This document shows, in pieces, positions 16,013 to 25,128 of a stretch of 64,000 nucleotides of DNA (positions within the stretch are counted from its first letter, which is position 1; each line of letters opens with the position of its first letter). The notes under the pieces were generated by a model. It saw nothing but the letters and a program-made list of their open reading frames with translations, made no database searches and was not told the DNA's origin. Location: contig NZ_CP023690.1 in assembly GCF_008704795.1 (NCBI RefSeq), positions 992,001 through 1,056,000 on the forward strand, in the 5' to 3' direction. Origin of the DNA: Streptomyces spectabilis. Its GTDB lineage: Bacteria > Actinomycetota > Actinomycetes > Streptomycetales > Streptomycetaceae. The position numbers and the translations under genes are program-made.

Positions 16013-16231
16013 TCACCGCGCGTCCGGCGCGAGCGGGGCGCGCCGGGCCAACTGGGCACCGACCAGGCCCGCGGCCGTCAGCACTTCGGCGATCACGACG
16101 ACGGGCAGCCCGGCGCGCGCGAGGGCGGCACCGAGGACGAGCACCACGACGACGATGACGGTCTGCTCACCGGTGGACCGGGCCGGGGGCGTGGGGACGA
16201 CGCACGACAGGCGTCGGCGCGACTTGTGCAT
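16013..16231 (-). CDS. Small membrane protein upstream of the XRE gene
   Basis: 72 aa with a hydrophobic stretch VIVVVVLVLGAALARAGLPVVVIAEVLTAAGLV that can form two short or one long membrane helix. AGAGGTAGTCC precedes ATG 16231. It is translationally close to the XRE gene, so the two may be an operon. No family recognised. Confidence 0.55.
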   Translation of the reverse strand: MHKSRRRLSCVVPTPPARSTGEQTVIVVVVLVLGAALARAGLPVVVIAEVLTAAGLVGAQLARRAPLAPDAR

Positions 16232-16700
16232 GGACTACCTCTGGATCTAGGGGTGCTGATGTTCCGGCCCGTGCGCCACGCGGGGCGCGGGGCCAACTGG
16301 GCGACGGCGTACGCCCGTTGCGCAGCATGGTGGCACCAGATCCGAGCCCCCGCCGGAGTTGATGCACCCCCGCCCCGCCTGCACACCCACCACCGCCCCC
16401 GCCCCCCTCTGCCCCCGCCCCCGCGGACCGGGCGACCTGCACGGATGCCACCCGCCGGAACGCCCGTCGCGCACGTCGGCGGAGTTGATGCACCGAGGGG
16501 TACGTCGGGGACCCGTCACCCGGCGTCCCCGCTCTCCGCCGGGCCGGGACGGCCTGCGCAGCACGGCCGTCATCGTGTCACGCCGGACGGCTTCGCGACC
16601 CTGTGCGTAGGCAGCGCTCGGAAACGCCCCCCCCAGGCGATGAGTTTCCGGTGCGGGGCCGGTCTGGCGGAGTACGGATCGCTGCAGAGAGGAGTCGATC
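16232..16700. other. Intergenic region with a 15-bp direct repeat
   Basis: No convincing gene. The sequence CGGAGTTGATGCACC occurs at 16354-16368 and again at 16480-16494, 126 bp apart. The stretch between is C-rich. It contains the upstream regions of the divergent small membrane protein and the DHFR-like gene. Confidence 0.6.
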
Positions 16701-17258
16701 ATGCCCAGCGCGCAGACCGCCGCAGGCAAGGTGCTCTGGCACTTCACGATGTCCCTTGACGGGTTCGTGGCGGGGCCGGACCACGCCATGGACTGGATGG
16801 CGGGGACCTCGTTCCGCCCCGGTCTCGAAGAGGAGTACGCGGGAACGACCGGCGCCGTCCTGGGCGGCAGGGACGGCTGGGACGCGTTCCCCGACACCTC
16901 CGGCATCTACGGCGGCCGGTGGAAGGGGCCGGTGTTCGTCCTCACGAACCATCCGGAGGACGCTCGGCCCGCCGACGGCGTGACGTTCCTGTGCTGTGAC
17001 GTCGCCGAGGCGGTCCGCATCGGGCTCGACGCCGCGGACGGCGGGAACCTGGAGGTCCTCTCCGCCTCGATCGGCCGGCAGCTGCTCCAGCGCGGCCTGA
17101 TCGACGAGATCGCCCTGCACGTCGCGCCGGTGCTGCTCGGCGACGGGATCCGGCTCTTCGACAACCCCGGCGGCGCCCCCGTACGGCTCGAACTGCTCGG
17201 CGGCGCGGACCCGTCGGCAGCCGTGGACGTCCGCTACCGCCCGGTCGCCGACGGCTGA
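16701..17258 (+). CDS. Dihydrofolate reductase-fold (RibD C-terminal-like) protein
   Basis: 185 aa. The opening WHFTMSLDGFVAGPDHAMDWM is the family's N-terminal signature, and LGGRDGWDAF, VLTNHP and HVAPVLLGDGIRLFD follow in the expected order. Members bind NADPH and reduce a pterin or pyrimidine-like substrate; this stand-alone form is common in actinomycetes and its substrate is unknown. GAGAGGAG 6 bp before ATG 16701 supports the start. Confidence 0.88.
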   Translation: MPSAQTAAGKVLWHFTMSLDGFVAGPDHAMDWMAGTSFRPGLEEEYAGTTGAVLGGRDGWDAFPDTSGIYGGRWKGPVFVLTNHPEDARPADGVTFLCCDVAEAVRIGLDAADGGNLEVLSASIGRQLLQRGLIDEIALHVAPVLLGDGIRLFDNPGGAPVRLELLGGADPSAAVDVRYRPVADG

Positions 17259-17352
17259 CCGGCCCGCGCCCCGTGTACGCCGGAACTCCCCGGGTACCCG
17301 ACGGTCTCCACCGCGCGTCAAGCCCCAGTACACGACACGAGGGAGGTCCAGC

Positions 17353-17589
17353 ATGACCAGCCGCACCGAGACCGGCGACGTCACCGGCACGCGGGACAAG
17401 GACTACAACCTGGTCTGGTACGTCGAGGCGTGCCTCAGCAACGCGCTGCGGCTCGAGGCGTACGTCCAGGACGCGGAGCGTGCCAAGGACACCGAGGTCG
17501 CGGAGTTGTTCCGCAAGGCGCAGGCCGACAGCCGCAAGGGCGCCGAGATGGGCAAGAAGCTGCTGCGCTCGCGCCTGCAAGAAGGCTGA
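17353..17589 (+). CDS. Conserved small helical actinobacterial protein
   Basis: 78 aa, acidic and basic, predicted mainly alpha-helical (DYNLVWYVEACLSNALRLEAY, then ELFRKAQADSRKGAEMGKKLL). The pattern is familiar from small conserved Streptomyces proteins without assigned function; the Trp-Tyr-Glu and Asn-Leu-Arg core suggests a helical bundle. GGGAGG precedes ATG 17353. A strong terminator follows directly. Confidence 0.75.
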   Translation: MTSRTETGDVTGTRDKDYNLVWYVEACLSNALRLEAYVQDAERAKDTEVAELFRKAQADSRKGAEMGKKLLRSRLQEG

Positions 17590-17609
17590 CGAAACACGCC
17601 GCGCGCGAC

Positions 17610-17643
17610 GGGCCTCCTCACCCCACCGGTGAGGAGGCCCTTT
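17610..17643 (+). terminator. Rho-independent terminator after the 78-aa gene
   Basis: A 13-bp perfect stem (GGGCCTCCTCACC at 17610-17622 with its complement at 17628-17640), a 5-nt loop, and TTT following. Confidence 0.85.
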
Positions 17644-17805
17644 CCCGACCGGGCGGCCGCCCCCGGCTGAACGGCACGCCGACGGACGCCGGCCTCACGA
17701 CGCGTCAGAAACAGCCGGTCACCCGTGCCCTATACGATCTCGATCACGTGGGGCTCCTGCGGGCCCCGACCACTTCGAGACGCAGGCAAGGCTGGGGGAA
17801 CTCCC

Positions 17806-19092
17806 ATGGTGAGAACTGGGTTCGTACGGACGGCCACGGTGGCCGTGACCGGTGTGATGCTCGCGGCGGTGGGCACGGCCCACGCGTCGGCCGCCGAGAC
17901 CGCCGCGCAGCCGGTGCCGGACGCGGCGGGGGTCAAGGCCGCCCTGGAGCGCACCGTCGCGGCGGGCGCGCCCGGCGCGTTCGCGGTGATCCGGGACCAC
18001 GACACCCCGGGTGTCGACCGCACCGTCGCCGTCGGCAAGGCGAACCTCGACGGCACGCCCATGAACGGCGAGTGGCGCTTCCGGGTCGGCAGCAACACCA
18101 AGATGTTCACCGCCGCCCTGGTGCTGCGCCTGGCCGACCAGGGCCGCGTCGACCTGGACAAGCCGGTGCGCGACTACCTCCCGGCCGGCACCCTGCCCGC
18201 CGACTGGAACATGACCGTCCGCCAGGTGATGCAGCACCGCTCGGGGATCTACGACCACACCAACGACCTCCTCGAGCAGCCCGGCGAGGAGACCACCGCC
18301 GCGTTCGAGAAGCGCATCCGCAACACCGTGTACGAGCCCGCCGACCTCGTGGCGCGCTCGGTCAAGCACGGCCAGCAGTCCGCGCCGGGCACCAAGTACG
18401 CGTACTCGAACACCAACTACGTCGTCCTCGGCATGGCCATCGAGCACCTCACGGGCGACACGTACGCGAACGTGCTGCGCAAGGAGATCCTCAAGCCGCT
18501 CGGCCTGAAGAAGACCACGTACGTGGTCCCGAAGAAGACCATCTCCGGGGCGCACGTCACGGGCTACCTGACGAACGACGACCGCACCAAGCCGCTGCTC
18601 GACTCCACGAAGCAGAACGGCTCCTGGGTGGGCAGCGCGGGCGCCGTCATCTCCTCGGCCGCCGACATGGACCGCTTCCTGACCGCGCTCCTCGCCGGGG
18701 ACTCCGGAGAGCTGATCTCCGACAAGTCGCGGAGCGCGATGACGACCGTGCTGCCCACGCCGACGGCGAAGGTGAGCTACGGCCTCGGCCTGCGCGAGAT
18801 CGCCCTGTCCTGCGGCAAGGTCTACGGCCACGGCGGCATCGTGCAGGGCTACCAGACCCAGTCCTTCTCCACCCGCGAGGGCGACCGCACGGTCGTGGTC
18901 TTCGCCAACGCCTCCAACAACAGCGCGGTGACGCAGGGCCTGACGAACACCCTGGAACCGGCCTTCTGCGGCAGCAAGCCGTCCCCGGCCGCGAAGAGCT
19001 CCAAGGGCGCCCCGCGCTCGGCGGACGTGAACACCACGCGCCCCGAGCCGCGCACTCCTCTGGTGCCGGTCGTCGAGGACAGCCGCATCTGA
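17806..19092 (+). CDS. Secreted serine hydrolase, beta-lactamase/DD-peptidase fold
   Basis: 428 aa from ATG 17806 (MVRTGFVR) behind GGGGGAA. A Sec signal peptide ends near AHASAAE. The active-site triad motifs of the penicillin-binding/beta-lactamase family are present: SNTK (SxxK) near residue 108, YSN (YxN) near 204, and HGG (HxG) near 344. Two Cys (LSCGK, AFCGS) may form a disulfide. It probably cleaves D-Ala-D-Ala-like or ester substrates outside the membrane, as a D,D-carboxypeptidase or esterase. The C-terminal tail is Pro/Ser-rich. A second, related enzyme is encoded at 55955-57112. Confidence 0.88.
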   Translation: MVRTGFVRTATVAVTGVMLAAVGTAHASAAETAAQPVPDAAGVKAALERTVAAGAPGAFAVIRDHDTPGVDRTVAVGKANLDGTPMNGEWRFRVGSNTKMFTAALVLRLADQGRVDLDKPVRDYLPAGTLPADWNMTVRQVMQHRSGIYDHTNDLLEQPGEETTAAFEKRIRNTVYEPADLVARSVKHGQQSAPGTKYAYSNTNYVVLGMAIEHLTGDTYANVLRKEILKPLGLKKTTYVVPKKTISGAHVTGYLTNDDRTKPLLDSTKQNGSWVGSAGAVISSAADMDRFLTALLAGDSGELISDKSRSAMTTVLPTPTAKVSYGLGLREIALSCGKVYGHGGIVQGYQTQSFSTREGDRTVVVFANASNNSAVTQGLTNTLEPAFCGSKPSPAAKSSKGAPRSADVNTTRPEPRTPLVPVVEDSRI

Positions 19093-19109
19093 CGCCTCAG
19101 CAGGTGAGC

Positions 19110-19146
19110 GGCCCGCGGGTGGGGGTACGTTCCCCACCCGCGGGCC
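19110..19146. terminator. Bidirectional terminator hairpin
   Basis: Perfect 15-bp stem (19110-19124 with 19132-19146, GGCCCGCGGGTGGGG paired to its complement) and a 7-nt loop, between the convergent serine hydrolase and ABC permease genes. There is no T-run, as is common in Streptomyces. Confidence 0.75.
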
Positions 19147-19158
19147 GGTAGCCGTGTC

Positions 19159-21723
19159 TCACGCCTCGGCGACGGCCTCCAACGGGCTCAGGGCGGCCGC
19201 GCGGCGGGCCGGGGCGGTGGCCGCGAGCGCGCCGGCCGTCAGGGACAGCAGGCAGATGAGGAGCAGCGTCCCCCAGGGCAGCCGCAAGGAGTACTGCTCC
19301 AGGGCGCCGTTGGCGAGCGAGCCGACGGCCCAGGCGGCGAACAGGCCGCCCGCGAGGCCCAGTGCGGTGCCGAACGCGGCGACGGTCACCGCCTCGACGC
19401 GGATCATCCGCCGGACTCCCGCGCGGTCCATGCCGAGTGCGCGCAGCGCGCCGATCTCGTGGGTGCGTTCGGTGACCGACATGGCCAGGGTGTTCACGAT
19501 GCCGAGCGCGCCGATGACGACGCCGATCGCCAGCATCCCGTACACCACGTTCAGCAGGTCGGCCATGGTGCCCGCGGCCTCGCGGACGAGTTGCGGCCGG
19601 TCCCGCACCGTCAGCAGGGGGCTGTCGCCCACGGCGGTGCGCAGCCGCCGCTCTGCGGCCTCGGAGACCGTGCCGCCGTCGGTGCGGACGAGGATCCGCT
19701 GGACGGAGCCGGGGACGAGGCTGTCGCGTGCCACATCGGAACGGGCGCCGAGGGCGTCGCGGGCGACGGGGTTGTCCTGGTAGACGCCGACGACGGTGTA
19801 CCGCTCGACCCGCTGGCTCTGCCCCGTACGGGCGGCGATGCGGCCGCCCGTGCGCACGCCCTGTTCCCGGGCGAAGGTGGCGGAGACAGCGATCCGGCCC
19901 GGTCCGATGTCCTTGCCGGAGCCGCTGACGAAGTCGAGCTTCATGACGGCGTTCACGGTGCGCGGGTCGACGCCGGAGATCTCCCGGACGCCACCGCCGA
20001 CGAACAGGGTGGAGTCCGTCACGGCGGACGCGGTCCGTACGCCGGGCGCCTCGGCCACGCGCCGTACGGCGCCCGGGTCGATGGCGGCCGTGGGGGTGCG
20101 GGAGCTGATCACGTAGTCGGCGCCGAGCCCGGCCGCGGCCTGCCGGTCGAGGGCCTGGCCGGTGGAGTGCCCGATGACGGCGAGCCCGGCGACAAGGGCG
20201 GTGCTGACCATCAGGGTCGCCGCGGTGGCCGCGGTGCGGCGGGGGTCGCGCAGCGCGTTCTCCCGGGCGAGCTTGCCGATGACGCCGAAGCGGCCGGTCA
20301 GCCGTCCGGCGAGGCGGATCACGGGCGCGGCGAGCAGCGGTGCGAGCACGGTCAGGCCGACGACGAACAGCGCGCAGCCGAACATCGCGCTCCGCAGGTT
20401 GTCCTCCGAGGCGTCCCGCGCCCCTGTGAGCGACACCAGCCACCCGGCGCCGACGGCGAGGAGGACGAGGCCCGCCGCGCCGCGGACCCGGGTCCGGGCC
20501 GCGGAGGGCGGCTGTGCGGCCGTGCGCAGCGCCTCGATCGGCGCGACCCTCGCGGCCCTGCGGGACGGCAGCCACGCGGCGAGCACGGTGACGCCGACGC
20601 CCACGCCGAGCGCCGCGACGACGGAGGCGGGACCGATCACCAGCGGCCCGCGGGGCAGCCGGTCCCCGCCGGTGCTCAGCACGTCGGGCAGGACGGACGC
20701 GACGCCGAGGCCGAGCAGGAAGCCGGTGGCGGACGCGATCAGGCCGACCAGGAGCGCCTCCAGGAGGACGGAGCGGGACACCTGGCGGCGGGAGGCGCCG
20801 ATCGCCCGCAGCAGCGCGATCTCGCGGGTGCGCCGCGCCACCAGCATGGTGAAGGTGTTGACGACGAGGAACGAGCCGACGAACAGGGAGACTCCGGCGA
20901 ACACCAGCGGCAGCTTCGCGTAGCCCCGGGTCAGGGTGTCGACGAGGACGGACTGCTGGTCGGCCTGGGCGGCGCCGGTGACGGCCTCGGCGCGGTCGGC
21001 GGGGAGGACGTCGGTGACCCGCCGGGCGAGGTCGGGCGCGGACGTGCCGGGTGCGGCCGACAGGTCGATGCCGGTGTAGTGGCCCGGGGACGCGTACAGC
21101 TTCTGGGCGGTGGCCTTGTCGAACAGGGCGAGGGTGCCGCCAGCGGTGACCCGGGTGTCGTCGGTGGTGACGATGCCGACGAGCCGCTTGGTCATGACCG
21201 GCCCGTCGGTGGCCAGGGTGACCGCCTCGCCGAGGCGGAGGTGCCCGGCGGCGGCGGTGCCGCGGTCGACGGCGAGTTCACCGCTGTTCCTGGGGGCGCG
21301 GCCCTCGGCCAGGGGGTGCCGTGCGTCCTTGCCGTCCGGTCCGGGCACATAGGCGGCGCCCAGGTTGGCCCATGTCTTCCCGGCGCGGAGCGGGGTGCCG
21401 TCCGCCGCGTTCATGGTGGCCGTGCCGTCGGCCGCCGGGCGCACCGCGGCGACACCGGGGACGTCCGCGAGCCTGCGCGCGAGGGCGTCGTCGAGCGCGG
21501 TGGCCTCCTGGTGCGCGGCGGGCCGGGACGGGGAGGCCTTCGGGGTCACCGTGACCGCGATGCCGGCGAAGCTCTTCGAGGCGGCGGCACGGTGGGCGGC
21601 GGTGGTGGAGTCCGCGAAGACGAGGGCGCCGCTGACGAACGCGACGCCGAGGCAGACCGCGAGGACGGTCATGATCTGACGGGCCTTGTGCGCCAGGATG
21701 CCGCGCAGGGCTGTTCTCAACAT
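19159..21723 (-). CDS. FtsX-like ABC transporter permease
   Basis: 854 aa with two FtsX/MacB-type domains. Each has an extracytoplasmic loop and a four-helix set (for example LPLVFAGVSLFVGSFLVVNTF with RTREIALLRAIGASRRQV, and later VVYGMLAIGVVIGALGIVNTL with RTHEIGALRALGMDRAGV). The duplicated xREIxLLRAxGA coupling segments identify the family. With the ATPase just upstream it forms an antimicrobial-peptide or lipid exporter or resistance transporter in the plasma membrane. It starts at ATG 21723, 83 bp after the ATPase stop. Confidence 0.9.
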   Translation of the reverse strand: MLRTALRGILAHKARQIMTVLAVCLGVAFVSGALVFADSTTAAHRAAASKSFAGIAVTVTPKASPSRPAAHQEATALDDALARRLADVPGVAAVRPAADGTATMNAADGTPLRAGKTWANLGAAYVPGPDGKDARHPLAEGRAPRNSGELAVDRGTAAAGHLRLGEAVTLATDGPVMTKRLVGIVTTDDTRVTAGGTLALFDKATAQKLYASPGHYTGIDLSAAPGTSAPDLARRVTDVLPADRAEAVTGAAQADQQSVLVDTLTRGYAKLPLVFAGVSLFVGSFLVVNTFTMLVARRTREIALLRAIGASRRQVSRSVLLEALLVGLIASATGFLLGLGVASVLPDVLSTGGDRLPRGPLVIGPASVVAALGVGVGVTVLAAWLPSRRAARVAPIEALRTAAQPPSAARTRVRGAAGLVLLAVGAGWLVSLTGARDASEDNLRSAMFGCALFVVGLTVLAPLLAAPVIRLAGRLTGRFGVIGKLARENALRDPRRTAATAATLMVSTALVAGLAVIGHSTGQALDRQAAAGLGADYVISSRTPTAAIDPGAVRRVAEAPGVRTASAVTDSTLFVGGGVREISGVDPRTVNAVMKLDFVSGSGKDIGPGRIAVSATFAREQGVRTGGRIAARTGQSQRVERYTVVGVYQDNPVARDALGARSDVARDSLVPGSVQRILVRTDGGTVSEAAERRLRTAVGDSPLLTVRDRPQLVREAAGTMADLLNVVYGMLAIGVVIGALGIVNTLAMSVTERTHEIGALRALGMDRAGVRRMIRVEAVTVAAFGTALGLAGGLFAAWAVGSLANGALEQYSLRLPWGTLLLICLLSLTAGALAATAPARRAAALSPLEAVAEA

Positions 21724-21806
21724 GGGTGACTTCCGGGGAGGGAGGCGTGGGCTCGGCGACCGCGAGCGGGGCGGGGGTGGGTTCGGTCCTGGAGGGGTGG
21801 GCCGGC

Positions 21807-22616
21807 TCAGCGGGTGCGGGCTCCCGAGGCGCCTGAAGCGCCGGATTCCCCGCCGGAGGTGCGCAGCATCAGGTCCATGACCCGGTCCGGTGTCGGCCGG
21901 GTCATCTCGTCGACCAGGCGGCCGTCGGCGAGGAAGAGCACGCGGTCGGCGAAGCCCGCGGCGACGGGGTCGTGGGTGACCATGACCACGCTCTGGCCGA
22001 GCTCGCGCACCGAGTCGCGCAGGAAGCCGAGGACCTCGGCCCCTGCGCGGGAGTCGAGGTTGCCGGTGGGCTCGTCGCCGAAGACGACCGCGGGCCGCGA
22101 CACCAGGGCACGGGCGACCGCGACGCGCTGCTGCTGCCCGCCGGACAGCTGCGCGGGACGATGGCCGAGGCGCTGGGAGAGACCGACCATGGAGACGACG
22201 CGGTCGAGCCACTGCCGGTCGGGGCGGCGTCCCGCGATGCTCAGCGGCAGCGTGATGTTCTCCAGGGCGGTCAGCGTCGGCAGCAGGTTGAACGCCTGGA
22301 AGACGAAGCCGATCCGGTCGCGCCGCAGCTGGGTCAGACGGCGGTCGTCCAGCGTGCCGAGGTCCGTGGTGCCGACCCGTACGGAGCCGGAGGTGGGCGT
22401 GTCGAGCCCGGCGGCGCAGTGCAGCAGGGTGGACTTGCCGCAGCCGGAGGGCCCCATGATCGCGGTGAACTCGCCCTCGCGGAAGGAGACGCTGACCCGG
22501 TCGAGGGCGACGACCCGGGTGTCGCCGCGGCCGTAGACCTTCGACAGGTCGGTGGTGGCGGCCGCGATCCCCGGCATCGAGCGGGGCGCGTACGGGGCAA
22601 GGGCGTCGGCGGTCAA
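21807..22616 (-). CDS. ABC transporter ATP-binding protein (MacB/LolD type)
   Basis: About 269 aa. Walker A GPSGCGKST, signature LSGGQQQRVAVARAL and Walker B VVFGDEPTGNLDS are all present, characteristic of ATPases serving FtsX-like permeases. I favour TTG 22616 because GAGGAG lies 6 bp upstream; GTG 22649 would add 11 residues without a better site. It is the first gene of the ABC pair and lies 129 bp downstream of the histidine kinase stop. The gap holds three direct repeats that likely mediate response-regulator control. Confidence 0.9.
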   Translation of the reverse strand: MTADALAPYAPRSMPGIAAATTDLSKVYGRGDTRVVALDRVSVSFREGEFTAIMGPSGCGKSTLLHCAAGLDTPTSGSVRVGTTDLGTLDDRRLTQLRRDRIGFVFQAFNLLPTLTALENITLPLSIAGRRPDRQWLDRVVSMVGLSQRLGHRPAQLSGGQQQRVAVARALVSRPAVVFGDEPTGNLDSRAGAEVLGFLRDSVRELGQSVVMVTHDPVAAGFADRVLFLADGRLVDEMTRPTPDRVMDLMLRTSGGESGASGASGARTR

Positions 22617-22670
22617 CGGAGGCTCCTCTTCGGGTGCGGGCAAGTGCACTTCGAAGGGTGTCCGGAGGAC

Positions 22671-22721
22671 GTATCGGGGCCTGGGCCAGCGTGTATCGGC
22701 GCCCGCTTCGGTGTGTATCGG
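22671..22721 (-). promoter_or_regulatory. Three 22-bp-spaced direct repeats upstream of the ABC operon
   Basis: The heptamer GTATCGG occurs at 22671, 22693 and 22715, exactly 22 bp apart. The last two copies extend to GTGTATCGG. On the coding (minus) strand the site reads CCGATACAC. Two-helical-turn spacing fits tandem OmpR-family dimers, and the array lies 55-105 bp upstream of the ATPase start. Confidence 0.65.
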
Positions 22722-22745
22722 TTCTGTAGGGGGCTGTCGTGACGG

Positions 22746-24017
22746 TCAGTCGGGCAGGCGCAGCGTGGCGACGGCGCCGCCGTCCGGGGCGTTGTCCAGG
22801 CGCAGTTCGGCGCCGAGCAGCCGGGCCTGTCCCAGGGCGATGGTGAGGCCGAGACCGTGGCCCGAGCCGCGCTCCGTCGCGCCGGTGTGGAAGCGGCGGG
22901 GGCCGTGGCGCAGCAGGTCGTCGGGGAAGCCGGGGCCGTGGTCGCGGACGACGACCGTGCGCTCCTCGACGGTGACGTGAACCGGAGCGGCCCCGTGCCG
23001 GTGGGCGTTGCTGACGAGGTTGCTGACGATGCGCTCCAGACGGCGGGGGTCGGTCTCCACCGTCGGATCGCCCGCCGTGCCGTGCACGCCCACCGCGGTG
23101 GCGTCCGTGACCTCGGTCGCGTGGCCGGTGCGCGTCACGGCCTCGGCGACGACGGCCCCGAGCGGCACCCGGGCGCGGACCGGCTGTTCGGCCCCGGCGT
23201 CCAGGCGGGAGATCTCCAGGAGGTCCTCGACCAGGCCGCGCAGATCCCGTACCCGGGCCCGGAGCAGGTCCTCCGTCTCGCCCGGCGGCAGCAGGTCGGC
23301 GGCGGCCAGGAGGCCGCCGACGGGCGTGCGCAGCTCGTGGGCCACGTCCGCGGTGAACTGCCGCTCGGTGCGCAGCCGTCTGCCGAGCGAGTCGGCCATG
23401 CGGTCGACGGTGGCGGCGATCTCGGCCACCTCGTCGCGCCCCTTGGTGGGTCCGGTGCGCGCGTCGAGGTCCCCGGCCGAGATGCGGCCCGCGGTCTCGG
23501 AGACCCGCCGCAGCCGCCGGGCGAGCAGCCCGGCGCCGTGGACCGCGAGGGGCGCGGCCGCGGCGAGCGCGAGCAGCGAGGCCACCGTCATGGTCGCGTC
23601 GAGCCGGCGCAGGGTGTGGAGGTCGTTGCTCATGTTGACCTGGAAGGCGAGCACCGGGCTGCCCGGCCCCGCCACGCGCTGGGCGGCCCAGACGCTCGGC
23701 CCCACGTTTCCTTCGACGCGTCCGTCGTACGCCGTGTGCCGGTCGCCGTCGGCCGGGTCGCGCAGCGCCGCGGGCAGTCCGGCCGGATCCAGCCGCGCCC
23801 CGTCCACCAGGGTTCCCGTACGCCGGTAGACGTCCATGGCCGAGTAGACGCTGTTCACGGCCCGCGCGTCGGCCCGGTCGCGGATGTCCCGCCCGGTCCA
23901 CACGTGCACGAACACGCCCACCGCGGCCACGACCAGGAAGGCGGTGGCGGCGGCGAGGGCGGCGATCTTCCAGCGCAGGGAGGTGCGGCCCCGCCGGAGC
24001 CGAAGGAGTGGACGCAC
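22746..24017 (-). CDS. Sensor histidine kinase
   Basis: 423 aa. Membrane helix 1 at about residues 17-38 (IAALAAATAFLVVAAVGVFV), an extracytoplasmic sensor of about 120 aa, and helix 2 near 160-185 are followed by HAMP (RRLRRVSETAGRISAGDLDART), the H-box FTADVAHELRTPVG, the N-box RLERIVSNLVSNAHRHG, and G boxes VVRDHGPGFP and GSGHGLGLTIA. It starts at GTG 24017, two bases after the response regulator TGA, so the pair is translationally coupled. It should phosphorylate the upstream regulator in response to an envelope or antibiotic signal. Confidence 0.92.
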   Translation of the reverse strand: MRPLLRLRRGRTSLRWKIAALAAATAFLVVAAVGVFVHVWTGRDIRDRADARAVNSVYSAMDVYRRTGTLVDGARLDPAGLPAALRDPADGDRHTAYDGRVEGNVGPSVWAAQRVAGPGSPVLAFQVNMSNDLHTLRRLDATMTVASLLALAAAAPLAVHGAGLLARRLRRVSETAGRISAGDLDARTGPTKGRDEVAEIAATVDRMADSLGRRLRTERQFTADVAHELRTPVGGLLAAADLLPPGETEDLLRARVRDLRGLVEDLLEISRLDAGAEQPVRARVPLGAVVAEAVTRTGHATEVTDATAVGVHGTAGDPTVETDPRRLERIVSNLVSNAHRHGAAPVHVTVEERTVVVRDHGPGFPDDLLRHGPRRFHTGATERGSGHGLGLTIALGQARLLGAELRLDNAPDGGAVATLRLPD

Positions 24018-24019
24018 GG

Positions 24020-24757
24020 TCAGCGCCGCAGCTTGTAGCCGAAGCCGCGGACCGTCTCGATGCGGTCCCGGCCCAGCTTCCTGCGCAGCCGCTGCACGCA
24101 CAGGTCCACGACGCGGCTGTCGCCGTCCCAGCCGTACTCCCACACGTCCCGCAGCAGGGTGTGCCGCTCCAGGACGACGCCCGGGCGCGCGGCGAACTCC
24201 AGGAGCAGCTTCAGTTCGGTCGGGGTCAGCGCCACCGGGCTTCCGGCGACGGCCACCTCCATGCCCTCGGTGTCGATGGTCAGGTCGCCGAACACCAGCG
24301 CGTGTCCCTCGGGCGGCCGCGCTTCAGCCGCGGTGTTCCCGGGTGCCGGGACGGGCGCGTAGGTCGCCCGCCGCAGCAGCGAGCGGATGCGGGCCACGAG
24401 GACGTACGTGTCGACGGGCTTGACCACGTAGTCGTCCGCCCCGGCCTCCAGGCCGGCGACGACGTCGAGTCCGTCGCCGCGGGCGGACATCATCAGGACG
24501 GGCACCAGGCTGGTCTCGCGGACCCTGCGGCACAGGCCGATCCCGTCGAGCCCCGGCAGCATCACGTCCAGGATCAGCAGGTCGAAGCTCTCGTCGCGGA
24601 ACAGTTCGAGGCCCGTGAGGCCGTCGGCCGCGACGCCCACCGCGTACCCGTAGCGCTCGAGGGCGACGGCGAAGGACCGGCGCATCAGATCGTCGTCCTC
24701 CACGAGCAGCACGCGGACAGCGGGCGGGGCGGCACCGGCCGGGGCTGACGAGGACAC
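24020..24757 (-). CDS. OmpR-family response regulator
   Basis: 245 aa from GTG 24757, with AGGAG upstream. The receiver has the acidic pocket VEDDD, phospho-acceptor Asp in LLILDVMLPG, Thr/Ser switch MMSARG and Lys in VVKPVD. The winged-helix DNA-binding domain follows (LTPTELKLLLEFAARPG to VVDLCVQRLRRKLG). A longer open frame upstream is Pro/Arg-rich and lacks support. It is first in the regulator-kinase pair, followed by the ABC genes; its likely targets are the repeats at 22671-22721. Confidence 0.92.
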   Translation of the reverse strand: MSSSAPAGAAPPAVRVLLVEDDDLMRRSFAVALERYGYAVGVAADGLTGLELFRDESFDLLILDVMLPGLDGIGLCRRVRETSLVPVLMMSARGDGLDVVAGLEAGADDYVVKPVDTYVLVARIRSLLRRATYAPVPAPGNTAAEARPPEGHALVFGDLTIDTEGMEVAVAGSPVALTPTELKLLLEFAARPGVVLERHTLLRDVWEYGWDGDSRVVDLCVQRLRRKLGRDRIETVRGFGYKLRR

Positions 24758-25128
24758 GGGCGGGTGGCTCCTGTTCGTGGGCGGGGAGGCGACGGCGGTG
24801 CCGGCCGCATCGGTGCGGCCGGTGACCTGAAGGGAACGATACGGCAGACACCGGGCACGGCGACCGGGCCGCGGTGGGGTCCTCGACACGCCTCCCACCC
24901 TTGCGTCACCTTACGAATCCGCAGGTCAGGCATGTCGAGACCGGTGCGTAGCCCGCGCTCAGCGGGCACAGTGCCGCGCCCCGGTCCGAGGGCCGATCAA
25001 GCGCTCCCTGATACACGGCGGATACAGAGCCGGGTGCCCGGATCCTGGCCGCGTGATCGCCGTAGGATCACCGTGGGCGGGCCGCCCGCCTGGGCGGGGG
25101 CACGGTGGTCGACACCTGCGGAGGCACG
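24758..25128. other. Divergent intergenic region with paired GATACA sites
   Basis: No gene seen. It carries the upstream regions of the response regulator (minus) and the ECF41 sigma gene (plus). GATACA occurs at 25010 and 25021, 11 bp apart (one helical turn), and matches the core of the repeats before the ABC operon. An inverse copy, CGATACGG, lies near 24838. Confidence 0.5.

Noticed and set aside
19159..23901. Single 1580-codon minus-strand frame joining the ABC permease to upstream sequence
   Set aside because: Only the part from ATG 21723 encodes the permease; the rest runs out of frame through the ATPase and kinase genes.
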